Below are positions 39,083 through 46,773 of a stretch of DNA of 64,000 bases, one piece after another; within the stretch, counting starts at the first letter, position 1, and the number at the start of each line of letters is the position of its first letter. The stretch is from positions 248,001 to 312,000 of the forward strand of contig CALJVT010000005.1 of the NCBI GenBank assembly GCA_937773555.1, read 5' to 3'. The notes beneath the pieces are model-generated. The model did no database searches, had not been told where the DNA came from, and saw only the letters and a list, made by a program, of their open reading frames with translations. The position numbers were made by a program, and so were the translations under genes. This DNA is from an uncultured Pseudomonadales bacterium (GTDB taxonomy: Bacteria > Pseudomonadota > Gammaproteobacteria > Pseudomonadales > Balneatricaceae).

Positions 39083-40063
39083 ATGACACAAGCTCAAATC
39101 GTTACATTTAGTAAAGCAGGCGGCCCAGAGGTCATGACGCTGTCTGAACAAACCATTACAGCACCTAAGGCTGGTCAGGTAAGCATTAAGCAAGAAGCCA
39201 TTGGCGTAAATTACATCGATATTTATAAGCGAAGTGGCGTTTACCCCACAGAATTTCCAGCTGGTTTAGGGTTTGATGCAGCAGGCGTTGTTACTGCTCT
39301 AGGTGATGGGGTTCAGCACTTAAAACTAGGCGAACGGGTTGCTTATGCAGCCCCTTCACAAGAATCTTATGCCAGCTATCGAACTTTAAATGCAGCGCAA
39401 GTCTGCCCCTTACCTGACAACATTTCCTTTGAACAAGCCGCGGCAATAATGCTTAAAGGCATGACAACGCAGTATCTGTTTGAGCAAACAACACCCCTTA
39501 AAGAAGGCGATACAGTATTGTTTCATGCCGCTGCGGGGGGCGTTGGCCTGATAGCCTGCCAATGGGCTGCAGCTAAAGGACTTATCCTTATCGGCACCGC
39601 TGGTTCGGACGAAAAATGTGCGCTAGCATTGGCTAATGGTGCATCACATTGCATCAATTACTCGACAGCAGATTTTACCAAGAAAGTACTCGAGTTAACC
39701 CATGGTAAAGGCGTAGATGTGGTAATGGATTCGGTGGGTGCATCTACTTTTGAGGGGTCTTTAAACTCACTTAAACCATTCGGCATGATGATTACCTTTG
39801 GTAACGCGTCAGGAAAAGTGCCACCATTTGATGTAGGTATGCTTGCTGCAAAGGGCTCTTTAAAGTTAACAAGGCCCACAGTGGCAACCTACGTTGCAGA
39901 CTTTGAAATGTGCCAAAAAATGGCTAAAAACTTATTTGACATGGTTAGTTCTGGAAAAATTAAAGTTAATATAGGTAATCGCTACCCTATGGTTGATGTG
40001 GCTCAAGCCCATATCGATTTGGCAAGCCGTATTACCACAGGATCTAGCATTTTGATCCCATAG
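39083..40063 (+). CDS. qor: NADPH:quinone oxidoreductase (zeta-crystallin type)
   Basis: A 326-residue medium-chain dehydrogenase/reductase without structural zinc. The features follow E. coli Qor: IGVNYIDIYKRSGVYPTEFPAGLGFDAAGVV at residues about 35-70, the NADPH-binding loop HAAAGGVGLIACQWAAAKG (about 150), and ASHCINYSTADF. Cytosolic two-electron or one-electron reduction of quinones is the family activity. ATG 39083 has AAAGG upstream; ATG 39056 adds nine residues without support. Monocistronic as far as visible. Confidence 0.9.
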   Translation: MTQAQIVTFSKAGGPEVMTLSEQTITAPKAGQVSIKQEAIGVNYIDIYKRSGVYPTEFPAGLGFDAAGVVTALGDGVQHLKLGERVAYAAPSQESYASYRTLNAAQVCPLPDNISFEQAAAIMLKGMTTQYLFEQTTPLKEGDTVLFHAAAGGVGLIACQWAAAKGLILIGTAGSDEKCALALANGASHCINYSTADFTKKVLELTHGKGVDVVMDSVGASTFEGSLNSLKPFGMMITFGNASGKVPPFDVGMLAAKGSLKLTRPTVATYVADFEMCQKMAKNLFDMVSSGKIKVNIGNRYPMVDVAQAHIDLASRITTGSSILIP

Positions 40064-40340
40064 GTTTTGGCAAATGGTGCTGCCTTGAATAGTTAATTCT
40101 GCCTTAGGTCATGTCATATTATAATACTGACTAAGGCTTAAGTGCATAGCTGGCGCCGTGTCTAATCGCCTGAAGCCCCAAAACATACCCCGTCCTGGCT
40201 GCGCAGGCAGCCAACAAACTAACTTAGATCTAGTGGTCAACTGCCACTGGCACATTACCAAAGTTTGCCGCCTACTTAACCCACATTTTTACATGTAATC
40301 TAATTTTTAGACTATTCGCATCATTAACACTAAATACTAA

Positions 40341-40369
40341 TTGAGAATCATTTGTATTCTCATTCGTAT
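40341..40369 (+). promoter_or_regulatory. Fur-box-like promoter facing HU
   Basis: TGAGAAT and its exact complement ATTCTCA (40342-40362) flank a CATTTGT core, resembling the 21-bp Fur consensus. The first arm overlaps a candidate -35 TTGAGA; 17 bases on is a weak -10 TCGTAT. The layout is the same as in the imelysin promoter at 43865. Transcripts would run right, into the non-coding region before HU. Confidence 0.55.
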
Positions 40370-40508
40370 TGATGTATTATTTGGTTATAGGGAGGTTGTT
40401 AATAAACCTGAAGCCACCGCAATGTAAAAGCACATTACATTATCTGGATTATTAACCCGCTAATTCTGTTAGCCCTCACTATAAAAATGATTAAAAAAGT
40501 TTTCAAGC

Positions 40509-40559
40509 GATCCCTAAACGTGCCCTCTCAAAAGTTTAGGGATCCCTTGAGAGCTTTTG
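40509..40559 (+). ncRNA. Pseudoknot-type nested repeat, candidate RNA element
   Basis: GATCCCTAAAC (40509-40519) pairs with GTTTAGGGATC (40534-40544), an 11-bp stem. Inside its loop CTCTCAA (40525-40531) is complementary to TTGAGAG (40547-40553) just 3' of the stem. The order A-B-A'-B' is that of an H-type pseudoknot or two mutually exclusive hairpins; CTTTTG follows. Not matched to any known riboswitch or small RNA. Confidence 0.45.
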
Positions 40560-40572
40560 TGTACTAAAGCAT

Positions 40573-40603
40573 GCGTAGCTTTTTACTTTGTAAAAAGCTA
40601 CGC
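40573..40603. repeat. 13-bp perfect hairpin
   Basis: GCGTAGCTTTTTA and TAAAAAGCTACGC enclose a 5-base loop (CTTTG). No T-run follows on either side. It lies 20 bases after the pseudoknot element and 135 bases before the HU start. Confidence 0.75.
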
Positions 40604-40738
40604 GTTATCTGCTAAACATAATACAACTCGATTTTTACCCAACAAAAGCATCCATTTGAAAGATTGGCTTAGCACAGCATTACATATCAATATTTGCTGG
40701 GTAAGTTATTAAGTAGTTTAAAAAACAGGGGATTTATA

Positions 40739-41014
40739 GTGAATAAAAGTGAACTAATTCAGGCTATTGCGGTGGAGACTGATGTTCCAAAGGCTGCCGC
40801 AAAGCGTATACTGAATGCAATCACAAGCGCCATTAATACGTCGCTCATCAACGGTGAACCTGTTTCCTTAGTTGGCTTTGGCACCTTCTCTGTCAAGTCG
40901 AGATCGGCTCGCTCCGGTCGTAACCCAAAGACGGGTACTAGCATTGAAATTGCATCTGCCAATCGCATTCACTTTAAACCAGGAAAAACATTAAAAACTG
41001 AAATTAACAGTTAA
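40739..41014 (+). CDS. HU family DNA-binding protein
   Basis: A 91-residue nucleoid protein that bends and compacts DNA as a dimer. NKSELIQAIAVETDVPKAAAKRILNAITSAI is the helical dimerisation part, and GFGTFSVKSRSARSGRNPKTGTSIEIASANRIHFKPGKTLK is the beta-arm and C-terminus with the HU/IHF signature. The start is GTG 40739, in line with the usual MNKSELI N-terminus; the ATG at 40694 would add 15 foreign residues. The 3' half matches HU rather than IHF. It has an unusually long structured upstream region. Confidence 0.9.
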   Translation: MNKSELIQAIAVETDVPKAAAKRILNAITSAINTSLINGEPVSLVGFGTFSVKSRSARSGRNPKTGTSIEIASANRIHFKPGKTLKTEINS

Positions 41015-41626
41015 TAAGGCGCAGGTTCTAGGTGCTAAAAATATAATGTACTGCCAGAATTTTAATAAGCAAGCATGCCTATAAACCAATATTTTTAGTA
41101 CCGGAGCCCTCCCCTATCAAGTTTTTTTAACCTTTTATTGGGTGAGTCATCATCAACTATCAGTGACCATGGCATTCCACCATTAGTTTTCGATAAGGTT
41201 GTTGCTTGAAATCTTCGTAGCCTAAGACATTAAGCTGGGCACGCTCACACCACATTTGCAAAACCATCTCCTTTTATCCTTGGAAACTATTTAAAAGCTA
41301 ATTTCCCCACAGTGCCATTATGTATAATTCCAACGCACTCCAAACCATCACATAGTAGTGATTAAATAAGCTGTTAACCCATCTGTTGGGCACACGATAG
41401 CTTATTGGTTAGGGCAGCCTTAATGCAATAACGGGCACTAATCAACTAATGAAATACATTGGTAGCCAAAGGCACGCTATGTTTTGTGAATTTATCGCAA
41501 GCCTAGTAAGCAAGCCTAGTGATATAATTGTGAACATAAATCAAGAACTAGACACCATGTAACTCACGTTAGATTTTTATTGGCTGGTATTAGTTTAAAA
41601 ATAATCTGCACATAGAGCCTTTTAAC
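41015..41626. other. Intergenic region, 612 bases, between HU and alkB
   Basis: No gene found. AATAAGCT (41365-41372) and AGCTTATT (41399-41406) form a weak long-range stem. GCAAGCCTAGT occurs twice in tandem (41497-41507 and 41510-41520), 13 bases apart, about 110 bases before alkB. Confidence 0.5.
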
Positions 41627-42238
41627 ATGGACCTGTTTTCGCAATTATTAGACCCCCCTATTAATATACTGCCCCAGGATGGAGAGGCCAATTATCACGG
41701 TGTTGTGCTGAGCACCAATGATGCAGATTATTTTTTTAGTTGTTTGCTCAGCACTATTGAATGGAAAAATGATGAGGCCATTATCTTTGATAAAAAGGTA
41801 ATGACTAAACGCAAGGTGGCTTGGTACGCGAGCCAATCATTCAACTATACCTATTCAAAAATAACCCGGCCTGCATTGCCATGGACCCTTGAGCTGCTTG
41901 ATTTAAAGCATAGAGTAGAATCTATCAGTGGAGAAAAATTTAACTCTTGCTTGCTCAACCTATACCATACGGGTGATGAAGGCATGTCTTGGCATAGCGA
42001 TAGTGAACAACAGCTAAAGCCACACGGTGCAATTGCCTCTATAAGTTTGGGTGCAGAACGCCAATTTGTCTTTAAACATAAAAAAACCCAACAAACCCAT
42101 GGTTCAGTTTTACAACATGGAAGCTTGCTTGTAATGAAGGGAACGACTCAAACCCACTGGATGCATCGATTACCACCCACTAAAAAGGTACATTCTCCAA
42201 GAATAAATTTAACCTTTAGAACCATTATTGAACAATGA
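41627..42238 (+). CDS. AlkB family alpha-ketoglutarate-dependent DNA repair dioxygenase
   Basis: A 203-residue Fe(II)/2-oxoglutarate oxygenase of the ALKBH2/3-like subgroup, which removes 1-methyladenine and 3-methylcytosine by oxidative demethylation. The nucleotide-recognition lid is FNYTYSKITRPALPWTLELL. The metal site is H-x-D in MSWHSDSEQQL with the distal His in THWMHRLP, and 2-oxoglutarate-binding Arg occur in RINLTFR; SISLGAERQFVFKHKK is the core strand. The gene is monocistronic with a terminator-like hairpin after it. Confidence 0.92.
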   Translation: MDLFSQLLDPPINILPQDGEANYHGVVLSTNDADYFFSCLLSTIEWKNDEAIIFDKKVMTKRKVAWYASQSFNYTYSKITRPALPWTLELLDLKHRVESISGEKFNSCLLNLYHTGDEGMSWHSDSEQQLKPHGAIASISLGAERQFVFKHKKTQQTHGSVLQHGSLLVMKGTTQTHWMHRLPPTKKVHSPRINLTFRTIIEQ

Positions 42239-42291
42239 CATAGCAGCTTTGTAGCTGAACTTCAGCCCAAAAGTTAGCTACATGTAATGGT

Positions 42292-42322
42292 ATATAGACG
42301 GATAACTATCCATCTATATTTT
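42292..42322 (+). terminator. Terminator-like hairpin after alkB
   Basis: ATATAGACGGAT and ATCCATCTATAT pair over 12 positions with one mismatch around a four-base loop; TTTTC follows. It lies 54 bases after the alkB stop. Confidence 0.65.
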
Positions 42323-42447
42323 CTCTTGTTCATTATAATTAGTTTTAAATCAGTATCTATGGGTACCTCATAGCTTTAGTATTAATCAACTTCGATCAAC
42401 AAACTATGCAAACGCACACAAAGCCTAGCCCATAGAGGTAAGTTATA

Positions 42448-43206
42448 GTGACTCAATCAACCTTTGCCACCTACCCAAGCCTTAAGGGTAAAACAGTCTT
42501 TATCACCGGTGGTGCCTCAGGCATAGGGGCCGAACTAGTGCGCAGCTTTGCAGCTCAAGGTGCCAAAGTGGGGTTTGTTGATTTAGATGAGGCCAATAGC
42601 CACGCATTGGCAAACACATCAGAGGCCATTATCTATGAACTGTGTGATCTTAAAGATATCAAAAGCTTACAGAATGCGCTGGCAAAACTAGCACTACGAA
42701 TTGGGCCAGCTACTATTTTGGTTAACAATGCAGCCAATGATGACCGCCATAGTTGGCAAGAGGTCACTCCAGCCTATTGGGATGAGCGTTTACAAACTAA
42801 CCTTCGGCATCAGTTTTTTGCAATCCAATCTGTTGCGCCAGGCATGATCGCAGCTGGCGGAGGTTCCATTATTAACATGGGGTCTAACAGTTGGCATGAA
42901 ACAGGGGGGGGCTTTCCTGCTTATGCAACCTCTAAAGCTGCCGTCCATGGCCTTACCAGAACCATGGCACGAGATTTAGGTGAACATCGTATTCGAGTCA
43001 ATACTGTGGTTCCAGGTTGGATTATGACTGACCGGCAAAAACAGTTATGGGCTACTCCTGAAACCCTAGAAAAACAGCGACAACGGCAATGTCTGCCAGA
43101 TTTAATCGAGCCTGTTTACGTGGCTAGAATGGTTATTTTTCTAGCTTCAGATGACGCCAGCATGTGCTCAGCTAATAATTATATGGTTGAAGGCGGCTCT
43201 ATCTAA
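42448..43206 (+). CDS. Short-chain dehydrogenase/reductase
   Basis: A 252-residue classical SDR beginning at GTG 42448 (AGAGG eight bases before). Cofactor motif GGASGIGAE (residues about 20-28), acidic DLDE after strand 2 (NAD preference), NNAAND, catalytic Ser in MGSNSWHE, and YATSKAA (Tyr-x3-Lys). The C-terminal DRQKQLWATPETLEKQRQRQCLPDLIEP is typical of SDRs in sugar-acid or xylose/galactose dehydrogenase branches, but substrate specificity cannot be assigned. It stands alone. Confidence 0.85.
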   Translation: MTQSTFATYPSLKGKTVFITGGASGIGAELVRSFAAQGAKVGFVDLDEANSHALANTSEAIIYELCDLKDIKSLQNALAKLALRIGPATILVNNAANDDRHSWQEVTPAYWDERLQTNLRHQFFAIQSVAPGMIAAGGGSIINMGSNSWHETGGGFPAYATSKAAVHGLTRTMARDLGEHRIRVNTVVPGWIMTDRQKQLWATPETLEKQRQRQCLPDLIEPVYVARMVIFLASDDASMCSANNYMVEGGSI

Positions 43207-43292
43207 AAAATAAAATGCTTCAGTAAAAAATCTGCGCTATCTAAACACAATAGGCATCTTCTTGGCCATTTTCATGGGTGTCACCCCGCACA

Positions 43293-43757
43293 TTAATGCA
43301 TCACAGCAACTGACTCACGTGTTTTAGGCACTGGGCCGTTAACTTTGGCAGCCATCGTAATATAGGTTTTTAGATCGTCGTACAGCACCACTAGGTATTG
43401 ATCCATCCATAACGCTTGGCTCGGATGCTGAACTAGCTGCTCTTCTAACCGGTTGATAGCCATCCAAATAACATCTTCGGCTTGGCTTACGTGCTGGAGG
43501 TTATTAAAATTTATTGCGAGTAATTGAGCTGATGCTGCTAGCCAGTCACAGGACACCTGGTTGTCTATGTTGCTATGGGAAAGCAATATTTCTGCCGCTT
43601 CAAATGCGCAACCCAAATGAGGAATAGCTTCTTGCCACTGCAAATGGTCATTATAAAATTGCCCTGTGTCAAAGCCAATCTGGCAAAATTTAAGGGCTTT
43701 TTCTGTATTTGCTCTTAATTCTTGTTTATGGGTTGCACATATAAAGCGTAATTTCAT
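43293..43757 (-). CDS. Hypothetical helical protein
   Basis: A 154-residue protein made almost entirely of predicted helices (NTEKALKFCQIGFDTGQFYNDHLQWQEAIPHLGCAFEAAEILL; VSQAEDVIWMAINRLEEQL), with spacing reminiscent of tetratricopeptide repeats. No signal peptide or membrane segment. Family not recognised. It is divergent from the Fur-box imelysin promoter, so it may share that control region. Confidence 0.6.
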   Translation of the reverse strand: MKLRFICATHKQELRANTEKALKFCQIGFDTGQFYNDHLQWQEAIPHLGCAFEAAEILLSHSNIDNQVSCDWLAASAQLLAINFNNLQHVSQAEDVIWMAINRLEEQLVQHPSQALWMDQYLVVLYDDLKTYITMAAKVNGPVPKTRESVAVMH

Positions 43758-43864
43758 CAGTCGATCATCCTTAACAATATCTTAATAGTAAAAAGCTATT
43801 GTCACTTCTCAAAATGCCAATAACGACATAAAGGTAACACCAATCGATATCTTCTTCAACAGTA

Positions 43865-43893
43865 TTGATAATCATTATCATTTGTATTACTAT
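43865..43893 (+). promoter_or_regulatory. Fur box and sigma-70 promoter of the imelysin gene
   Basis: TGATAATCATTATCA (43866-43880) is an exact 7-1-7 Fur palindrome. It coincides with the -35 of a promoter TTGATA, 17 bases, TACTAT. Fur with ferrous iron would thus block RNA polymerase directly. The start codon is about 50 bases downstream. Confidence 0.88.
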
Positions 43894-43931
43894 TTGCACT
43901 CATATGAAATATCACTAAGGAAATGGTTCTA

Positions 43932-45224
43932 ATGTCTTACTCTTTACTCACCACTTTTGGCGCTGCATTTTTAGCTGCGAGCCTTGCGGGCTGCAATAAT
44001 GCGAGCGTTAATAGCAACGAAAAAAACATCAGCGAAACTGACGTAATAGATACCTACGCTAACATTGCCCTGGCAACTTTTGAAGATTCATTAACTGAAG
44101 CTGAAGTTTTACACACGTCTATTGAAACCCTTATAGCCACACCTACAGAAACCAACCTTAACGCTGCAAAGCTGGCTTGGCTTGCCTCACGTGTTCCCTA
44201 TCAACAATCTGAAGCCTATCGCTTTGGTAACCCAGTGGTAGATGCATGGGAAGGTAAAGTAAACGCTTGGCCACTGGATGAAGGCTTAATTGATTATGTG
44301 GACGTAAGCTACGGCACAGCCTCAGATGACAACGACCTTTACCTTGCTAATGTGATCAATAGTGAAGAAATCAACATTAATGGTAGCATGGTTGATGTCA
44401 CAAATATTACCCCAGACCTTATTGCCAACACCCTGCATGAAGCTGATGAGGTAGAGTCTAACGTTGCTAGTGGTTACCATGCCATTGAGTTTTTGTTGTG
44501 GGGCCAAGATCTTAATGGCACAAACCCAGGAGCAGGGGCTCGCCCAGCAACTGACTATGACGTCAACGATTGTTCAAATGCAAATTGTGATCGCCGTGGA
44601 GATTACCTTTTAGCAGCGAGTACACTGCTACAGTCAGACCTGAAAGACATTATTAAAGCCTGGCAAGTAGACGGTGAAGCTAGAACAGATTTGACAAGCG
44701 CAGCTAACGCTGAAGCTATTAGTGCCATGGTTATTGGCATGGGTAGCTTATCTTATGGCGAGCTCGCTGGGGAACGCATTAAACTGGGGCTCATGCTAAA
44801 TGATCCCGAAGAAGAGCACGATTGCTTCTCAGATAATACTCATAACTCACATTACTATGACGCGAAGTCTATTCAAAACGTTTACTTAGGGCAATATACA
44901 CGCATTGATGGCAGTGTTGTCTCTGGAACAAGCTTGTCAAGTTTAATAGCGACGGCTTCACCCCAGTTAGATGCGCGTATGAAAAGTGCTCTGACCCATA
45001 CGATGGGCCAAATGCAAGCAATGGTAGACCGTGCTGAGAGTACAGAAAGTTATGATCAAATGATTGGTAGTGGAAACCGTGCTGGTAACCAAGTTGTGCA
45101 AAATGTAGTCGATGCATTAACAGCACAAACCTTAGTCATTGAAGAGTTACTTCCTGTTTTATCAATAGACCAACTGGCTTTTGAGGGTTCTGACAGCTTA
45201 GACAACCCAAGTGCAGTGCAATAA
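43932..45224 (+). CDS. Imelysin family lipoprotein (IrpA-like, iron-regulated)
   Basis: A 430-residue imelysin/peptidase M75 family protein, related to IrpA and ICMP, linked to iron uptake. The signal ends in a lipobox (AASLAGC|NNAS), so it should be a lipoprotein. The family's GxHxxE signature is present as GYHAIEFLLWGQDLNG, with a second domain from about residue 230 (AISAMVIGMGSLSYGELAGERIKLGL). ATG 43932 follows AAGGA by 10 bases; ATG 43923 is too close to it. A Fur box covers its promoter and a terminator follows before the DUF1111 gene. Confidence 0.9.
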   Translation: MSYSLLTTFGAAFLAASLAGCNNASVNSNEKNISETDVIDTYANIALATFEDSLTEAEVLHTSIETLIATPTETNLNAAKLAWLASRVPYQQSEAYRFGNPVVDAWEGKVNAWPLDEGLIDYVDVSYGTASDDNDLYLANVINSEEININGSMVDVTNITPDLIANTLHEADEVESNVASGYHAIEFLLWGQDLNGTNPGAGARPATDYDVNDCSNANCDRRGDYLLAASTLLQSDLKDIIKAWQVDGEARTDLTSAANAEAISAMVIGMGSLSYGELAGERIKLGLMLNDPEEEHDCFSDNTHNSHYYDAKSIQNVYLGQYTRIDGSVVSGTSLSSLIATASPQLDARMKSALTHTMGQMQAMVDRAESTESYDQMIGSGNRAGNQVVQNVVDALTAQTLVIEELLPVLSIDQLAFEGSDSLDNPSAVQ

Positions 45225-45261
45225 CTTTTAAACTTAGCCTTTTAGTCAAAACCAAAGGACC

Positions 45262-45297
45262 AACCGGACAGCTACTAGATCGCTGTTCGGTTTTTTT
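45262..45297 (+). terminator. Terminator between the two imelysin-cluster units
   Basis: AACCGGACAGC and GCTGTTCGGTT form an 11-bp stem with one G-U type pair, loop of 9 bases, then seven T residues. The next ATG is 4 bases away, so downstream genes depend on read-through or a promoter inside this short gap. Confidence 0.88.
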
Positions 45298-45300
45298 AAG

Positions 45301-46773
45301 ATGAAAAAATCAGCCTTACTATTAACCCTTTTGGGTTTTATGTGCACCTTGATATACCCCCAAGCTTTTGCTTTAGTGCATCCAGCAACACAAGACTTTA
45401 GCCAAGCTGAGCCGGGAGAGTCCTTCCCTGGCGGGAGCGCTACTGTTAATAAAAAACGCAACACCCATAGTTTCTCTCATAGTTCAGCTAACTTAGAATT
45501 CTCGCGTAAGATGAACTTTAGTTTAGGTAATGCCCTATTTAAAAAGATTTGGGTTGCATCACCATCATCTACTTTGGCAAGTGATGGACTTGGGCCTTTA
45601 TTCAACGCCCCATCCTGTCAACGTTGCCACATAAAAGATGGTAGAGGTCACCCACCTAAGGCTAATTTCCCCCAAGACAATGCCATTTCTATGCTCATGC
45701 GGTTAAGCATACCTCCTCAGACTAAACGCCAGCGTGACGCCCTTGCCAGCGGCCGTGTGGGGGTCATTAGTGAACCCACCTACGGAAGTCAGCTGCAAGA
45801 TTTAGCCGTTACAGGAAACCTGAGTGAAGGTAAAATTAATATTACTTATGAGGAAAAAATTATTCACTTAAAGGGTGGAGAAGAAGTTAGTCTGCGCCAT
45901 CCAACCTACACGATAGCTAACCCAAATTATGGCCCACTTCACCCACAAACGATGATGTCTGTAAGAGTGGCGCCACCCATGATTGGCTTGGGATTGCTAG
46001 AAGCTATCGCAGCCAGTGACACCCTCAGCCTTGCAGACCCCGAAGACACCAATAATGACGGAATTTCAGGCAAAGCTAATGAAGTGTGGGACTTTGTAAA
46101 GCAACGCAGCAGCCTTGGCCGGTTTGGATGGAAAGCAGGCCAACCTAACCTGCCACAGCAAAATGCTGATGCATTCAGTGGCGACTTAGGAATTGCTAGC
46201 CCCCTTTTTACAAGCGTAACAGGAGACTGCAGCCAAGCTCAAGTCACCTGTATTGAAGCTCCCCATGGCGGCACACTGCAGCACGATAACGTGGAAATTT
46301 CTAATGAGGGTATGAAGCTAGTCAATTTTTATACGCGTAATTTAGCCTTACAAAAACGTCAGAAAGTGAATAATCCAAAAGTGTTGGCGGGAAAGGCTTT
46401 ATTTTATCAAAGTGGTTGTGTGGATTGCCATCAACCAAGCTATACCACTTCAGAAAATGCTGACATAGAGCAAGCTGGACAACGAATATGGCCTTATACA
46501 GACCTTTTACTACACAATATGGGCAGAGGTTTAGCAGATCACAGGCCAGAATTTATGGCTACAGGATTTGAGTGGCGCACGCCACCACTATGGGGTATTG
46601 GCCTCACCCAAACCGTCAATAAACATAACTTTTTCCTCCATGACGGCAGAGCTAGGGGCCTTCTTGAAGCCATCATTTGGCACGGTGGAGAGGCTCATAA
46701 AGCTCAGCAAAAAGTAGTTAATATGACACCTGAAGAAAGGCGTTTATTAGTTGCATTCTTAGAGTCTCTCTAA
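45301..46773 (+). CDS. Di-haem oxidoreductase family protein (DUF1111)
   Basis: A 490-residue exported c-type cytochrome-like protein related to the thiol oxidoreductase/di-haem peroxidase-like DUF1111 family. A signal peptide (about residues 1-25, ALLLTLLGFMCTLIYPQAFA) is followed by two haem-binding motifs, CQRCH (about 106) and CVDCH (about 373). Family landmarks include GLGPLFNAPSCQRCHIKDGRG, GRFGWKAGQPNL and the C-terminal EWRTPPLWGIGLTQTVN...FFLHDGRARGLLEAI. It sits between two imelysin genes, as in Pseudomonas; a role in redox handling of iron is inferred. Confidence 0.9.
   Translation: MKKSALLLTLLGFMCTLIYPQAFALVHPATQDFSQAEPGESFPGGSATVNKKRNTHSFSHSSANLEFSRKMNFSLGNALFKKIWVASPSSTLASDGLGPLFNAPSCQRCHIKDGRGHPPKANFPQDNAISMLMRLSIPPQTKRQRDALASGRVGVISEPTYGSQLQDLAVTGNLSEGKINITYEEKIIHLKGGEEVSLRHPTYTIANPNYGPLHPQTMMSVRVAPPMIGLGLLEAIAASDTLSLADPEDTNNDGISGKANEVWDFVKQRSSLGRFGWKAGQPNLPQQNADAFSGDLGIASPLFTSVTGDCSQAQVTCIEAPHGGTLQHDNVEISNEGMKLVNFYTRNLALQKRQKVNNPKVLAGKALFYQSGCVDCHQPSYTTSENADIEQAGQRIWPYTDLLLHNMGRGLADHRPEFMATGFEWRTPPLWGIGLTQTVNKHNFFLHDGRARGLLEAIIWHGGEAHKAQQKVVNMTPEERRLLVAFLESL

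Larger units (their letters stand above)
40064..40738. other. Long structured non-coding region between qor and HU
   Basis: 675 bases without a plausible gene. Small hairpins occur at 40101-40137 (GCCTTAG/CTAAGGC), 40196-40213 (TGGCTGC/GCAGCCA) and 40421-40441 (AATGTAA/TTACATT). It also holds the Fur-like promoter, the pseudoknot-type repeat and the 13-bp hairpin listed separately. The right end is the HU leader. Confidence 0.6.

Noticed and set aside
40064-40340. tRNA or other known RNA gene in the qor-HU gap
   Set aside because: Small hairpins exist, but no cloverleaf, anticodon arm or CCA end could be drawn.
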